From assembly GCF_003368325.1 (NCBI RefSeq), contig NZ_CP031467.1, forward strand, positions 3,038,001 through 3,102,000: a DNA stretch of 64,000 bases. Direction: 5' to 3'. The notes under the pieces were generated by a model that was given only the letters and a program-made list of their open reading frames with translations, was not told the origin of the DNA and did not search any database. The position numbers and the translations under genes were made by a program. Every line of letters starts with the position of its first letter. The stretch's first letter is position 1. Shown in pieces: positions 10,143-20,025 of this stretch. The stretch is from Paraburkholderia caffeinilytica. Its GTDB lineage: Bacteria > Pseudomonadota > Gammaproteobacteria > Burkholderiales > Burkholderiaceae.

Positions 10143-11333
10143 ATGGCAATCCGGGGACTTCTATGGCTCGCGTTGCTGTTCGCCATCGCGGTGGTGCTGG
10201 CGGTGGTCGGACGCTTCGACATGGGGCAGGTGCTGCTGGTTTATCCGCCGTATCGCGTCGACCTTTCGCTGAATCTGTTCGTGGTCGGACTGGTGGTGCT
10301 GTTCATCCTGCTGTATGCGCTGCTGCGCATCGTGCGCAATATCTGGCGCATGCCGCAGCGCGTGGCGGCCTACCGTGCGCGCTCGCGCGTCGCGAAGGCG
10401 CATGCCGCATTGCGCGACGCGATCGGCAATCTGTACGCCGGGCGTTTCTCACGCGCTGAAAAAGCCGCCAAAGATTCGCTCACGAATGGCGACAACAAGG
10501 GCGCGGCCGGTTTGATCGCGGCCACTGCGGCGCATCGCATGCATGAATATGCGCGGCGCGACGAGTGGCTTGCCCAGATCGACGAAGCCGACTGGCAGGA
10601 CGCCCGCCTGATGGCCACCGCCGACATGCGTGCCGACGGCCGCGACGCGGACGGCGCGCTCGCCGCGCTGACGGAAATGCAGTCGCAGGGCGCAAGGCGG
10701 ATTCACGCGCAGCAGATCACGTTGCGCGCGCAACAGCAATTGAAGAACTGGAGTGAAGTGCTCAAGCTCGTCAAGACGCTGGAAAAACGCGAGGCGATCC
10801 ATCCGGCAGTGGCGGTGCGTTTGCGTCAGCTCGCGGCGGAAAACCTGCTGCGCGACCGGCGCCATAACGCCGATGCGCTGCTGGAGTTGTGGAATTCGCT
10901 GTCGGCGACGGAACGTCATTCGCCGCGTCTCGCCGATCTCGCCGCCGAACTGCTGGTAGCGCTGAATCGTCCGCAGGAAGCACGCAAGATCGTCGAAGAA
11001 GCGTTGGCGCAGAACTGGGATGCGCGTCTGCTGCGCCGCTATCCGGACACGACCGGCGGCGACGCGTTGCCGTTGATCCAGAAAGCCGAAGGCTGGCAGA
11101 AGGATCGCCCGGAAGACGCGGACTTGATGTTCGCCTTGGGCCGCTTGTGTTTGCATCAGCAGTTGTGGGGCAAGGCGCAATCGTTCCTTGAGCGCGCGCT
11201 GAAACTCGCCGACAACGAGACGCTGAAGATTCGTTCGCATCGCGCATTGGCGCGTTTGCATGAACAGCTTGGCGATTCCGGCAAGGCGAGCGAGCACTAT
11301 CGAGAGAGTGCGTTGGCGATGAATATCGTGTGA
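10143..11333 (+). CDS. hemY: HemY-family TPR membrane protein of the heme operon
   Basis: A 396-residue inner-membrane protein of the enteric-type HemY family (not the protoporphyrinogen oxidase also called HemY). Two N-terminal membrane helices (about residues 4-22 and 41-63) flank a short loop with GQVLLVYPPYRVDLS; from about residue 90 to the end there are helical TPR-like repeats (e.g. AKAHAALRDAIGNLYAGRFSRAEKAAK, LMFALGRLCLHQQLWGKAQSFLERAL). The start lies two bases after hemDX. Its function is not well defined; heme synthesis is inferred from operon conservation. Confidence 0.92.
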   Translation: MAIRGLLWLALLFAIAVVLAVVGRFDMGQVLLVYPPYRVDLSLNLFVVGLVVLFILLYALLRIVRNIWRMPQRVAAYRARSRVAKAHAALRDAIGNLYAGRFSRAEKAAKDSLTNGDNKGAAGLIAATAAHRMHEYARRDEWLAQIDEADWQDARLMATADMRADGRDADGALAALTEMQSQGARRIHAQQITLRAQQQLKNWSEVLKLVKTLEKREAIHPAVAVRLRQLAAENLLRDRRHNADALLELWNSLSATERHSPRLADLAAELLVALNRPQEARKIVEEALAQNWDARLLRRYPDTTGGDALPLIQKAEGWQKDRPEDADLMFALGRLCLHQQLWGKAQSFLERALKLADNETLKIRSHRALARLHEQLGDSGKASEHYRESALAMNIV

Positions 11334-11381
11334 TGCGTTGAGCGCTGCGGTGCTCGTTTGATCGAGCGCCGCGGTAGATGG

Positions 11382-11420
11382 AAAAAAGCCCCCGGCTTCA
11401 ATGGATGCCGGGGGCTTTTT
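11382..11420. terminator. Strong bidirectional intrinsic terminator
   Basis: GCCCCCGGC (11388-11396) pairs with GCCGGGGGC (11407-11415), flanked by an A6 run on the left and a T5 run on the right. It separates the convergent hemY and MFS transcripts. Confidence 0.88.
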
Positions 11421-11561
11421 CGTTGGCGACGTGATGCGTGGTGCGCATTGCGTGAAACGTGAGCCGGGGCTCGCGCTCCGCGCCCCGCGACTGACGACTC
11501 GTGACGAGCGGCGTTTTACGGTGCCTCCTGCCTCCTGCCTCACGTCACGCGGCGAGCCGCG

Positions 11562-12881
11562 CTACTTATTGACCATCTTCGCCGGCACACTGATCGCCAG
11601 CAGACCGCCGAGGATCATGAACGCCGCCAGCATATACATGCCGGAGTCGTTCGCGGCCGTTGCCTGCTTCAGCCAGCCGACCGCATAGGGGCTGAGAAAG
11701 CCAGCGAGATTGCCGATCGAATTGATCATCGCGATGCCGGCGGCCGCGCCCGTGCCGGCGAGGATCGCCGTCGGCAAACTCCAGAACAGCGGCAGGGTGG
11801 TCAGGATGCCCATGGTCGCGAGCGTGAGCGAGGCCATCGCCAGCACCGTGTTGTGCGCCCATACCACGGAGAGCACGAGGCCGATCGCCCCGGCGAAGGC
11901 CGGCAACGCGATGTGCCAGCGCCGCTCGCGTTTGCGGTCCGCGCTGCGCGACACGAACACCATCGCGACCACCGCCGCGGCAAACGGAATCGCGGACAGC
12001 AGGCCGATCATGAACGCGTCCGTTACACCGGTCGCCTTGATGATGGTCGGCAGCCAGAAGCTCACGCCATACAGGCCCATCACGAACGAGAAATACGTGA
12101 GACTCAGCATCAGCACGCGGCCGCTCGTGAGCACCTGACGAATCGGCATGTCGTGCTTGGTGGCTTCTTCTGCCGACACCTGACGCTCGAGCAGTTCCTT
12201 CTCTTCCGCGGTGAGCCACTTCGCCTTCGAGACGCGGTCGTCGAGCATCACGAACACCAGGATCCCGACGATCACCGACGGAATCCCTTCGAGTAGAAAC
12301 AGCCACTGCCAGCCATGCCAGCCGTTCATGCCGTTGAAGCTCTTCAGGATATAGCCCGACACCGGGCCGCCGATCACGCCGGACAACGCGATTGCCGTCA
12401 TGAACAAGGTGGTCATGCGGCCACGGCGATGCGCCGGATACCAGTATGTGAGGTACAGGATGATGCCGGGGAAGAAGCCCGCTTCGGCGAGACCGAGCAG
12501 GAAACGCATCGCGTAGAACATGGCCGTCGTGGTGACGAACATGGTCAGCATCGAGATCACGCCCCACGACACCATGATCCGTGCGATCCACACGCGTGCG
12601 CCCACCTTGTGCAGGATCACGTTGCTTGGAATCTCGAAGATGAAATAGCCGAGGAAGAAAATCCCCGCGCCGAAACCGTAGACCGCGTCGCTCAGGCCCA
12701 GATCGGTGGTCATCTGCAGCTTGGCGAAACCGACGTTGACGCGGTCGAGATACGCGACCACGTAGCAGAGCATCAGGAACGGCGCGAGCCGCCAGGTGAC
12801 CTTGCGGTAGGTCGCCTCTTCAAAACTGGAAGGTGGCGCCCCCGCGCCGGGATGGTGGAGCGGATTTGCAGGACTAGCCAT
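11562..12881 (-). CDS. MFS transporter, anion:cation symporter (ACS) family
   Basis: A 439-residue inner-membrane transporter with about 12 hydrophobic helices. It resembles phthalate, tartrate and hexuronate permeases: the N-terminal YRKVTWRLAPFLMLCYVVAYLDRVNVGFA segment, GARVWIARIMVSWG between helices 2 and 4, and RFLLGLAEAGFFPGIILYLTYW are typical. It is the last gene of a three-gene minus-strand unit after an SDR (84-nt gap) and an aldehyde dehydrogenase, so it probably brings in the compound those enzymes oxidise. The substrate cannot be told from sequence. Confidence 0.9.
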   Translation of the reverse strand: MASPANPLHHPGAGAPPSSFEEATYRKVTWRLAPFLMLCYVVAYLDRVNVGFAKLQMTTDLGLSDAVYGFGAGIFFLGYFIFEIPSNVILHKVGARVWIARIMVSWGVISMLTMFVTTTAMFYAMRFLLGLAEAGFFPGIILYLTYWYPAHRRGRMTTLFMTAIALSGVIGGPVSGYILKSFNGMNGWHGWQWLFLLEGIPSVIVGILVFVMLDDRVSKAKWLTAEEKELLERQVSAEEATKHDMPIRQVLTSGRVLMLSLTYFSFVMGLYGVSFWLPTIIKATGVTDAFMIGLLSAIPFAAAVVAMVFVSRSADRKRERRWHIALPAFAGAIGLVLSVVWAHNTVLAMASLTLATMGILTTLPLFWSLPTAILAGTGAAAGIAMINSIGNLAGFLSPYAVGWLKQATAANDSGMYMLAAFMILGGLLAISVPAKMVNK

Positions 12882-12965
12882 GGTGTCTCCTCTTTTCTTG
12901 TGGAAATGAAGTGCCGCTGTCGATCGCGATTCTAGCCGTGCTGGACGGTTTGGCTTGCATGGCGT

Positions 12966-13724
12966 TTACACGCAGCGCCCGCCGTCCACTTCGAGGCACA
13001 CGCCGGTGATGAACTCGGCCTCGTCCGAGGCGAGATAGAGCGCCGCGTTGGCGATATCCTGCGGCGTCGAGAAGCGCCCGAGCGGAATGCCGGCGAGAAA
13101 GCGCTGGCGATTTTCCGGCGTATCTTCGACACCCATGAATTCCGGCAGTAGCGCCGTCTCGCCGATCACGGGATTCACACAGTTCACCCGAATGCGGTCC
13201 GGGCCCAGTTCGACGGCGAGCGACTTGCTGGCGATGATCACCGCGCCCTTGCTGCCGTTGTACCAGACGAGGCCCGGCCGCGGCCGCACGCCGGCCGTCG
13301 AGGCGATATTGATGAAAACGCCGCCGCCTTGCTGGCGGAAATACGGCACGAATTCCTGCACGCTCCAGTAGAGGCTTTTGACGTTCACCGCATAGACACG
13401 GTCGAACTCGGCTTCGGTCACGTCGAGCACCGGCTTGTTGCGATGCGTGGTGCCGGCGTTGTTGACGACGATCTGCACGCTGCCGAAGTCTTCGAGCGCG
13501 GCCTCGCGCAGTGTTTTCCAGTCCTCGCGTTGCGCGACGTTGCCGGCCACCGCGATCGCCTTGCCGCCGGCGAGGGCGATCTCGCTCGCCACACGTTCGG
13601 CCGCGGCACCGTTCAGATCGTTGATCACCACGTTCGCGCCTTCGCGCGCGTAGGTCTTCGCGATACCTTCGCCGAAACCCGAGCCGCCACCCGTGACGAT
13701 GGCCGTTTTACCTGTCAACCGCAT
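12966..13724 (-). CDS. Short-chain dehydrogenase/reductase
   Basis: A 252-residue classical SDR. The NAD(P)-binding TGGGSGFG is at residues 11-18, NNAG follows near residue 88, and the catalytic Ser...Tyr-x3-Lys is visible as IASTAG then WYNGSKGAV. The acidic residue after beta-strand 2 (NDLNG) favours NAD(H). The C-terminal FITGVCLEVDGGRCV is standard. It lies between an aldehyde dehydrogenase and an MFS importer, so the likely role is oxidation of an imported hydroxy compound or sugar alcohol to a carbonyl. That is inference from context. Confidence 0.92.
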   Translation of the reverse strand: MRLTGKTAIVTGGGSGFGEGIAKTYAREGANVVINDLNGAAAERVASEIALAGGKAIAVAGNVAQREDWKTLREAALEDFGSVQIVVNNAGTTHRNKPVLDVTEAEFDRVYAVNVKSLYWSVQEFVPYFRQQGGGVFINIASTAGVRPRPGLVWYNGSKGAVIIASKSLAVELGPDRIRVNCVNPVIGETALLPEFMGVEDTPENRQRFLAGIPLGRFSTPQDIANAALYLASDEAEFITGVCLEVDGGRCV

Positions 13725-13842
13725 GATGTCTCCGTTGTTTGTTGTGGATGGTGATGCGCTTGTATCTGTGTATCTGTGTGTCTGGGTGTTTCCGCAGGCT
13801 GCCGCCTGCTGCCGTCTACCGCGAGTGCCTGACCAACCCTGC

Positions 13843-15282
13843 CTAGCCGTGACGGATCGCGATGGTTTTCAACACCGTGAAGCCATACAGCGCTTCGAAA
13901 CCCTTTTCACGCCCATGGCCTGAATGCTTCACGCCGCCGAACGGCAATTCGACGCCGCCGCCCGCGCCATAGTTGTTGATGAACACCTGACCGGAGCGCA
14001 GGCGCCGCGCGAGGCGCATCTGCCGGCCACCGTCGCGCGTCCAGATACCCGCGACCAGACCGTATTGCGTGCCGTTCGCGAGCGAGAGCGCTTCGTCTTC
14101 GTCGGTGAACGACATCGCCGCGAGGACGGGGCCGAATACTTCGTCGCGCGCGAGACGGTGGCTCGCCGGCACGTCGCGCAGCAGGGTGGGCGCCTGATAA
14201 AAACCACTTTCCGGCGCTTCGGGGATGACCTCGCCGTGCGCCGCCATGGGGATGCCGTCGTGTTGCGCGTCGGAGAGAAAGTCCCACACGCGCTGTTGCT
14301 GCTTCGCATTGATCAGCGGACCGCAATCGAGATCGGCGTGCGACGGTCCGACCCGCAGCGCGTGGAACGCACCGCTTAGCCGGTCGAGCAACGGCTCGTA
14401 AATCGCCCGATCGATCAGCACGCGGCTGCCCGCCGAACAGGTTTGCCCGGCGTTCTGCACGATCGCCGACACCAGCACGGGTAAGGCCGCGTCGAGATCC
14501 GCGTCGGCGAAAACGATTTGCGGCGATTTGCCGCCCAGTTCGAGCGTGACCGGCACGTGGTTCTCGGCGGCCATTTGCGTCACGAGCTTGCCGGTTTCGG
14601 GCGAGCCGGTGAAGGAGATGTGATCGATGCCGGGATGACGCGCGAGGGCTGCGCCCGCTTCATGCCCAAAGCCGGTGACGATATTCAGCGCGCCCGCCGG
14701 CAAACCCGCCTCCGCCGCCAGTTCGGCGACGCGCAATACCGACAGGCACGCGTCTTCCGCCGGTTTGACGACGCACGCATTGCCGGTGGCGAGCGCCGCG
14801 CCGACGCTGCGGCCGAAGATCTGCATCGGGTAGTTCCACGGCACGATGTGGCCGGTCACGCCGTGCGGCTCGCGGATTGTCAGCACCGTGTAGCCGGCCT
14901 GGTATGGGAGCGTTTCGCCGTGCAGTTTGTCTGCCGCACCGGCGTAAAACTCGAAGTAGCGCGCCAGTGCGGCGGAATCGGCGCGCGCCTGTTTGAGCGG
15001 CTTGCCGGTGTCGCGGGCTTCGAGTTGAGCGAGTTCTTCCTGACGGGCGGCGACCAGCATAGACAGCCGGTACAGCACGCGGCCGCGTTCGGCGGCGCTT
15101 GCCTCGCCCCATGCTCCTTCAAAGGCGCGGCGGGCGGCGTGGACAGCGGCGTCGATATCCGCCGCGGTGCCGCGAGCCAGCCGGGTGAACGGCTGGCCGT
15201 CGGACGGATCGAGCACGGCGATCGTCTCGCCGCCTGAGGCAGCGGACCATTCGCCGCCGATGAAATGCCGGGCTTCTTCCAT
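13843..15282 (-). CDS. NAD(P)-dependent aldehyde dehydrogenase
   Basis: Oxidises an aldehyde to the acid. The ATG at 15282 is preceded by AAGGAG five bases upstream, so I prefer the 479-residue form (MEEARHFIGGEW) to a longer frame starting at 15384. Family motifs: the nucleotide-binding FTGSPETGKLV, the catalytic Glu in VTLELGGKSPQIVF, and the catalytic Cys in QNAGQTCSAGSRVL. It is closest in type to the betaine- and gamma-aminobutyraldehyde dehydrogenase group, but the substrate is open. First gene of the ALDH-SDR-MFS unit. Confidence 0.92.
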   Translation of the reverse strand: MEEARHFIGGEWSAASGGETIAVLDPSDGQPFTRLARGTAADIDAAVHAARRAFEGAWGEASAAERGRVLYRLSMLVAARQEELAQLEARDTGKPLKQARADSAALARYFEFYAGAADKLHGETLPYQAGYTVLTIREPHGVTGHIVPWNYPMQIFGRSVGAALATGNACVVKPAEDACLSVLRVAELAAEAGLPAGALNIVTGFGHEAGAALARHPGIDHISFTGSPETGKLVTQMAAENHVPVTLELGGKSPQIVFADADLDAALPVLVSAIVQNAGQTCSAGSRVLIDRAIYEPLLDRLSGAFHALRVGPSHADLDCGPLINAKQQQRVWDFLSDAQHDGIPMAAHGEVIPEAPESGFYQAPTLLRDVPASHRLARDEVFGPVLAAMSFTDEDEALSLANGTQYGLVAGIWTRDGGRQMRLARRLRSGQVFINNYGAGGGVELPFGGVKHSGHGREKGFEALYGFTVLKTIAIRHG

Positions 15283-15444
15283 GCATGCTCCTTGAGGTGT
15301 CACGCAACCGAGGTTCAAGCCGTGACGCAGGCCGAGGTTCAAGCCGAGGTTCAGATGCGCAGTGTTCACAAACGAGAGGCACAATCGAGAGACGCCAGAC
15401 GATTATCGCGCCGATCCAACCAGAGGCGCCATCGGCCGATTGGC

Positions 15445-15450
15445 TATAAT
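15445..15450 (+). promoter_or_regulatory. Candidate -10 box for ppa
   Basis: A perfect TATAAT lies about 118 nt before the ppa start, in the region divergent from the aldehyde dehydrogenase. I see no good -35 hexamer at the right distance. Confidence 0.35.
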
Positions 15451-15567
15451 GGCGTATTCCGCACTGTCCGGCTGTAGCGCCTCGTGCTGGCGGGTTTCAC
15501 GATTCACGCCGCCCGAGTTCGCGCGCCGCACGCCGTGTTCCAAATTCCATCTGATCAGAGAGCGCTC

Positions 15568-16095
15568 ATGAGCTTCAATCACGTCCCCGCAGGCAAAGAC
15601 CTTCCGCAAGATTTCAACGTCATCATCGAAATCCCGGCGCAAAGCGATCCGGTGAAGTACGAAGCCGACAAGGAAACGGGCCTGCTCCACGTCGACCGTT
15701 TCATCAGCACGGGCATGCGCTATCCGGCGAATTACGGCTACATTCCGCAAACGCTGTCGGGCGACGGCGATCCGGTCGACGTGCTGGTGATCACGCCGTT
15801 CCCGCTGCTGGCCGGCTCGGTGGTTCGCGCACGCGCACTCGGCATGCTGCAAATGACCGACGAATCGGGCGTCGACGCCAAGCTGGTCGCCGTTCCGCAC
15901 GACAAGGTCTGCCCGATGACCGCCGATCTCAAGTCGATCGACGACGTCCCGGCGTACCTGAAAGACCAGATCAAGCACTTCTTCGAGCAATACAAGGCGC
16001 TGGAAAAGGGCAAGTGGGTGAAGGTCGAAGGCTGGGCCGGCATCGAAGCCGCGCACAAGGAAATCACCGAAGGCGTGGCGAACTACAAGAAGTAA
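15568..16095 (+). CDS. ppa: Inorganic pyrophosphatase, family I
   Basis: Hydrolyses pyrophosphate to two phosphates and so drives biosynthesis. The ATG at 15568 gives 175 residues, the normal length for bacterial soluble PPases; the frame is open further upstream but that part is not family sequence. Metal and substrate motifs: [40 protein letters not shown] with the D-x-D-P-x-D signature, and the C-terminal [10 protein letters not shown]. Monocistronic, with its own terminator. Confidence 0.97.
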   Translation: MSFNHVPAGKDLPQDFNVIIEIPAQSDPVKYEADKETGLLHVDRFISTGMRYPANYGYIPQTLSGDGDPVDVLVITPFPLLAGSVVRARALGMLQMTDESGVDAKLVAVPHDKVCPMTADLKSIDDVPAYLKDQIKHFFEQYKALEKGKWVKVEGWAGIEAAHKEITEGVANYKK

Positions 16096-16118
16096 GCTGC
16101 GTTACACCGGTAGTCGAT

Positions 16119-16158
16119 AAAAAACCGCGTGGACCTGCAAGGGCCACGCGGTTTTTTT
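16119..16158 (+). terminator. Intrinsic terminator after ppa
   Basis: AAAAACCGCGTGG pairs with CCACGCGGTTTTT, followed by a run of T. The hairpin starts about 25 nt after the ppa stop. Confidence 0.9.
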
Positions 16159-16414
16159 TAGGGGCGGCGTTTTCGGAGATTCCCCTTCGCGTTCAATGCG
16201 TATTTGCCGCCCATCCGTCCATTGGCTTACCTAGTCACCAGAACGCCCGTCCGTTCCCGCACATAGCCACAACGCATCGACTGGATGAACCGAAGGCATT
16301 TTTATATCTCGGTGTTAACCCTTATCATTCGGCGGCCGTAGCAGGTTTCCTGTTGGCGGCGTATTAATGCGCTGACGCAGCGCCAACGCGCGTTTTTTGG
16401 AGCCCACCGTCCGG

Positions 16415-18520
16415 ATGTTGAATCGCAAGTCCAACCCTTCGTCGCCACGCTGGTCGAGCCGCCTTTACGCAGGTCTGTACGCGCTCGTCACCGCGATCTA
16501 CCGCGGACGGCCGGTATGGATGGTGTCGTTTTCGACGAGCGAGGCCAATCTGTCGGAAGGGCTGAGAGCGGCCTGTGCGTCGACCGCCATGCTGGTGCTT
16601 GGCAACCTGTTGCACGAGCCGGCCTTCGCATGGGCCGCGATTGGCGCCTTCTGGACCTGTCTCGCGGACGCTGCCGGCTCGAATCGCGCACGCTTCGCCT
16701 CGATGATGGGCTTTGCGCTGCTCTCGACCGTGTGCGGCGGCGTGACCGCTTTCGCTTCAGGCGAAGGGACAGTGCTCGCGGCGCTCGCCATTCTGCTATT
16801 CACGACGCTCGGCGGCTTCGGCAGAATCTGGGGCGCCGCGACTTCGCAGGTGACGATTCTCGCCGCGACCGCCTGCGTCGTGATGGTCGACCGGCCGATG
16901 CGCGACCTTCGTGAAGGCGTCGCGTTTCTCGGCATCTACCTCGCCGGATGCCTGTTCGCCGTCGTGCTGAGCTTGACGGTCTGGCGTATTCATCCGTTCG
17001 GCACGAGCCGCGCTTCGCTGCGCGCGGTGTATGTGCGTCTGGCCGACATCGCATTCGACAGCGCGCGCCTGCTCGAAGAGCGCGCGGCCCCAGGACAGTG
17101 GGCCGCGCATGCGGCGAAGTTTCGCGCCGATGCGCGGGCAACGCTGGAGCGCTCGCGCAAGGCGCTGGCGAACGTGCCGGACTCGAGAACGGCCGGCCGG
17201 GAAACCTACGACAATCTCCTTGCCCTGCTGACAGAAAGTGAAGCGCTTTTTGCGTATCTGATCGCGGTCACCGGCGCTTGCGAAAAAAACCCGGAAGACG
17301 CACGTCGCGCCAGACGCGCGGCTCGTCTGCTGACCGGGATCGGCGAAGTTCTGCGAAGAATCGGCACGGCCGCCAATGAAGCACAGTGGAATCGTCTCGC
17401 CGATCTGCAACGCCGTTTGCGCCGCCTCGCAACGCGGCTCGAATCCGCGTTGATGGAACCCGTGGCGCTGAAGTTTGACTTCGAACTGGTCGATTTCGCG
17501 CCGGCTTTTGCGCCGCCGCTCGGCTGGTCGGACAGTGCTGCGAGATTGCTGACGCGAATCTGGTCGACCCTCAAGGCAAACCTCTCATTTCAGTCGGTCG
17601 GCTTGCGCCACGCCGCACGCGTGGGCGTCACGACCACGGCGGGCTTTCTGGTCATACGGGCGCTCGGGCTTCCCTTCGGCTACTGGGCCACCATGGCGAC
17701 GCTGCTGATCCTGCAACCTTCCATTGCCGCGACCTGGCCACGGAGTATCGAGCGCGCTGCCGGGAGCATCGTTGGGGGTGTGCTGGCGGCCGGCATCGGC
17801 TATGCGATTCATTCGCCCCTCGGCATTTCATTGGCGGTCTTTCCGCTGGTGGTGGCCACGATGGCGCTGCGCCCCGTTAGCTACAGCCTGTTCGTTCTGT
17901 TCCTGACACCGACCTTCGTACTCGTGGCCGACTTTGCGTCGCCCGGCGCGAACGAATTCGCCTACGCGCTGACGCGGCTTGGCAACAATGTGCTCGGCTG
18001 CGTATTGGCGCTGCTGGCAACGTTCTATCTGTGGCCGACGCGCGAGAAAGTCGACTATCGCGGCTATTTGAGCGAGGCGGTGCGGGCCAATCTCGGATAT
18101 CTGAGAGCGGCACTGGAGTCGTCGGATCGGAGCGAGAAGGACATGGAGCGCTTGCGCCGAGCCGCCGGATTGGGCAGCAACAACGCCGAGGAGGCAATCG
18201 GCCGCATTCGACTCGAAAAGCTCGAGGACTCGATGGTGGACACGGTGACGCTGACGGTGCTGAGCGTGTTGCGAAAGATGGCAGGAACCGCGACTCAACT
18301 GCGCTTGAGTACGAACCGGCGCCGCATGCACGACGAACTCGGCGCATGGATTGTCGCGACAAGTGCCGACATCGAGGCGGCCTTGAATCGAAGCTTGCGG
18401 CCGATGCGGCGCGATCTGCCTGCGCGAGAGCAGTTGACGTCGTTAGAGGCGGATGCGGTGGGGGAAATCGCGCTGATGCACCGGCTGCTGACTGAGCGGA
18501 TGCGTGAGGCGAGGGGGTAG
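16415..18520 (+). CDS. FUSC-family inner-membrane protein (YccS/AaeB-like)
   Basis: About 701 residues. Two blocks of hydrophobic helices (about residues 35-180 and 395-545) are each followed by a cytoplasmic helical region, the usual FUSC layout of fusaric-acid-resistance and aromatic-acid efflux proteins. Recognisable are PVWMVSFSTSEANLSEGLRAA at the N-terminus and FGYWATMATLLILQPSIAATWPRSIERAAGSIVGGVLAA in the second block. The ATG at 16415 is my choice; a TTG at 16397 would add six residues and is better placed relative to no clear ribosome site, so the start is open. No membrane-fusion partner gene is adjacent. Confidence 0.87.
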   Translation: MLNRKSNPSSPRWSSRLYAGLYALVTAIYRGRPVWMVSFSTSEANLSEGLRAACASTAMLVLGNLLHEPAFAWAAIGAFWTCLADAAGSNRARFASMMGFALLSTVCGGVTAFASGEGTVLAALAILLFTTLGGFGRIWGAATSQVTILAATACVVMVDRPMRDLREGVAFLGIYLAGCLFAVVLSLTVWRIHPFGTSRASLRAVYVRLADIAFDSARLLEERAAPGQWAAHAAKFRADARATLERSRKALANVPDSRTAGRETYDNLLALLTESEALFAYLIAVTGACEKNPEDARRARRAARLLTGIGEVLRRIGTAANEAQWNRLADLQRRLRRLATRLESALMEPVALKFDFELVDFAPAFAPPLGWSDSAARLLTRIWSTLKANLSFQSVGLRHAARVGVTTTAGFLVIRALGLPFGYWATMATLLILQPSIAATWPRSIERAAGSIVGGVLAAGIGYAIHSPLGISLAVFPLVVATMALRPVSYSLFVLFLTPTFVLVADFASPGANEFAYALTRLGNNVLGCVLALLATFYLWPTREKVDYRGYLSEAVRANLGYLRAALESSDRSEKDMERLRRAAGLGSNNAEEAIGRIRLEKLEDSMVDTVTLTVLSVLRKMAGTATQLRLSTNRRRMHDELGAWIVATSADIEAALNRSLRPMRRDLPAREQLTSLEADAVGEIALMHRLLTERMREARG

Positions 18521-18643
18521 CGGAAGCGGCAAGCGCAATTGGGGCACGCGTTCCTTGCCGCTATCGCCGCAACGGAAAGACGCCGGACAAGTCGCGCCTC
18601 TTTGATTTCCCGCAGTCTGCCTGAGTGCGTGCTTGTCTGACTC

Positions 18644-18934
18644 TCAGGCGCACATTCCCGATTGATTCTGTGAGGCGATGAGGAACGGTTTGGGATCGCA
18701 TTTGCACATGCACCAGTCGTAGCCCAACGCTTGTTGACGACCGTCGACGCCCTGGTTTGGCAAACGCTCGCCTACGCACAAAACCGAGCCCTCTGTTTTG
18801 CATGTCGGGCACCAAATGGGATCGCCCTCGTAGACGACCGCGCGTCCGTGAAGCTGGTTGGCTTGCGAGGTCGCGTAGACCGTTCCTCCGGCTGTGGTGG
18901 TATCGCCTTCGCAGATATCAAAACGTTGGGTCAT
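18644..18934 (-). CDS. PAAR-domain protein (T6SS spike tip)
   Basis: A 96-residue protein made of one PAAR domain: CEGDTTTAGGTV near the N-terminus, then HGRAVVYEGDPIWCPTC and further Cys residues that can bind the tip metal ion. PAAR proteins cap the VgrG trimer and sharpen the T6SS spike. No toxin extension follows the domain. It is the most distal gene of the VgrG island, after four exported proteins, and is convergent with the FUSC gene. The DNA here returns to higher GC than the genes just upstream. Confidence 0.85.
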   Translation of the reverse strand: MTQRFDICEGDTTTAGGTVYATSQANQLHGRAVVYEGDPIWCPTCKTEGSVLCVGERLPNQGVDGRQQALGYDWCMCKCDPKPFLIASQNQSGMCA

Positions 18935-19167
18935 TCGTTTATTCCTTGAAAACGGGTTTTGTCAGATTGGGAACTGAGATGACAAAACGGTTGCTGTTAA
19001 TAAATGAAGCGCGCTATAAGTGGCGCGCTCGCCACCGACACGCACTGTAATCGTCATTGTCAGGAAAATGGTATTTGCGCCGCCGGTTCGGCGAGTATTG
19101 GAGAATTATGGATTTTTAAGATAAAAAATAGACCTCCGTCGTTTGATTGACGCCCCGAGATGTAAAT

Positions 19168-19746
19168 TCAGTATTCATAAAAAACTTGCCTTGCTATACA
19201 TTCTCTTTTTTCTTCGTGAAATCGAGCGGCTAACAATTTGCAGTTTTCGGTTATGTAGTAATTCCAGTGGGAATCACTGTTTTCTAGAGCCATATTCGTC
19301 AGCTTGTCAATAAACCGACTTCTGTCGCCTCCCTCATAGAGTTTTGACACAATATCAGCGGCGCGAAAGAATTCATTCATGCCAGAGGCTGAATCTATGT
19401 ACCGCAACTCTCTTGAGCGAGTCTTCGTAATCTCGTCAAGACAGCTCCATTTCTCTATTCCCGCCTCTTGACCGGGAGTGATGAAGTCATAGACGGCTTG
19501 GCATATTTTTTCCTTGTAAATTACCCATTCGCGCTGAGAAGTGAGGAGTATTTTTCTTTGCTGGGGCGAAAGTTTTTGCGCAAGAATCTTGTACGCTGAA
19601 TTTAGATTTCTATCTGAGGATTCAAAATTAACTCTCACGCATTGCTCAAGTTCGCGGGTTATGATGCTGTCGCAGATCGGATCGGCGATTGCTGTGCTTG
19701 ATAAAATTGATATTAAGAGCAGAGGGATGATATTTTTTAAAATCAT
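19168..19746 (-). CDS. Exported LprI-family (PF07007) lysozyme-inhibitor-like protein
   Basis: A 192-residue protein with a signal peptide (MILKNIIPLLLISILSSTAIA, cleavage near 21). Residues 24-110 fit the LprI/DUF1311 pattern: paired cysteines, NLNSAYKILAQKL, then LLTSQREWVIYKEKICQ and a late Cys before TKTRSRELRYI. LprI of Mycobacterium tuberculosis inhibits lysozyme. Here the neighbour is a T6SS-linked peptidoglycan hydrolase, so a periplasmic immunity role is likely but inferred. The gene is AT-rich with rare codons (AAA, ATA, TTA), unlike the flanking chromosome. Confidence 0.8.
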   Translation of the reverse strand: MILKNIIPLLLISILSSTAIADPICDSIITRELEQCVRVNFESSDRNLNSAYKILAQKLSPQQRKILLTSQREWVIYKEKICQAVYDFITPGQEAGIEKWSCLDEITKTRSRELRYIDSASGMNEFFRAADIVSKLYEGGDRSRFIDKLTNMALENSDSHWNYYITENCKLLAARFHEEKRECIARQVFYEY

Positions 19747-20025
19747 CGGAATTGATTGCTTGGGTTGGTTGGCTTTTTGGGGTTTATGATAAATTTAATT
19801 TTTATATCTATTTTGTTAGGTGATCTGTTTTAATTGAAGTTCTTTCCAGAGTATTTTGCCGGCAGGAATAACTGGGGGCGTGTTCGGGTTCCGTCGTGCT
19901 GGCGTGAGATTCCACTCCTCCACCAAAGGAAAGCAGAACGTACGGTGGTACGAGATTGGGAAACAATCTCGAACTGCTACTATGCTGTATTGGTGGGCGC
20001 TCGGTGTTCATGGGCTTCGTCAAGC
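19747..20025. other. AT-rich gap in the T6SS island, no convincing gene
   Basis: About 280 nt between two exported-protein genes. A minus-strand frame (19808-20068) is open but lacks a signal peptide, a ribosome site or recognisable sequence, and overlaps the next gene. A small inverted repeat (GAGATTGGGAAACAATCTC) lies near 19951-19969. It may be a decayed remnant of a further immunity gene. Confidence 0.35.
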
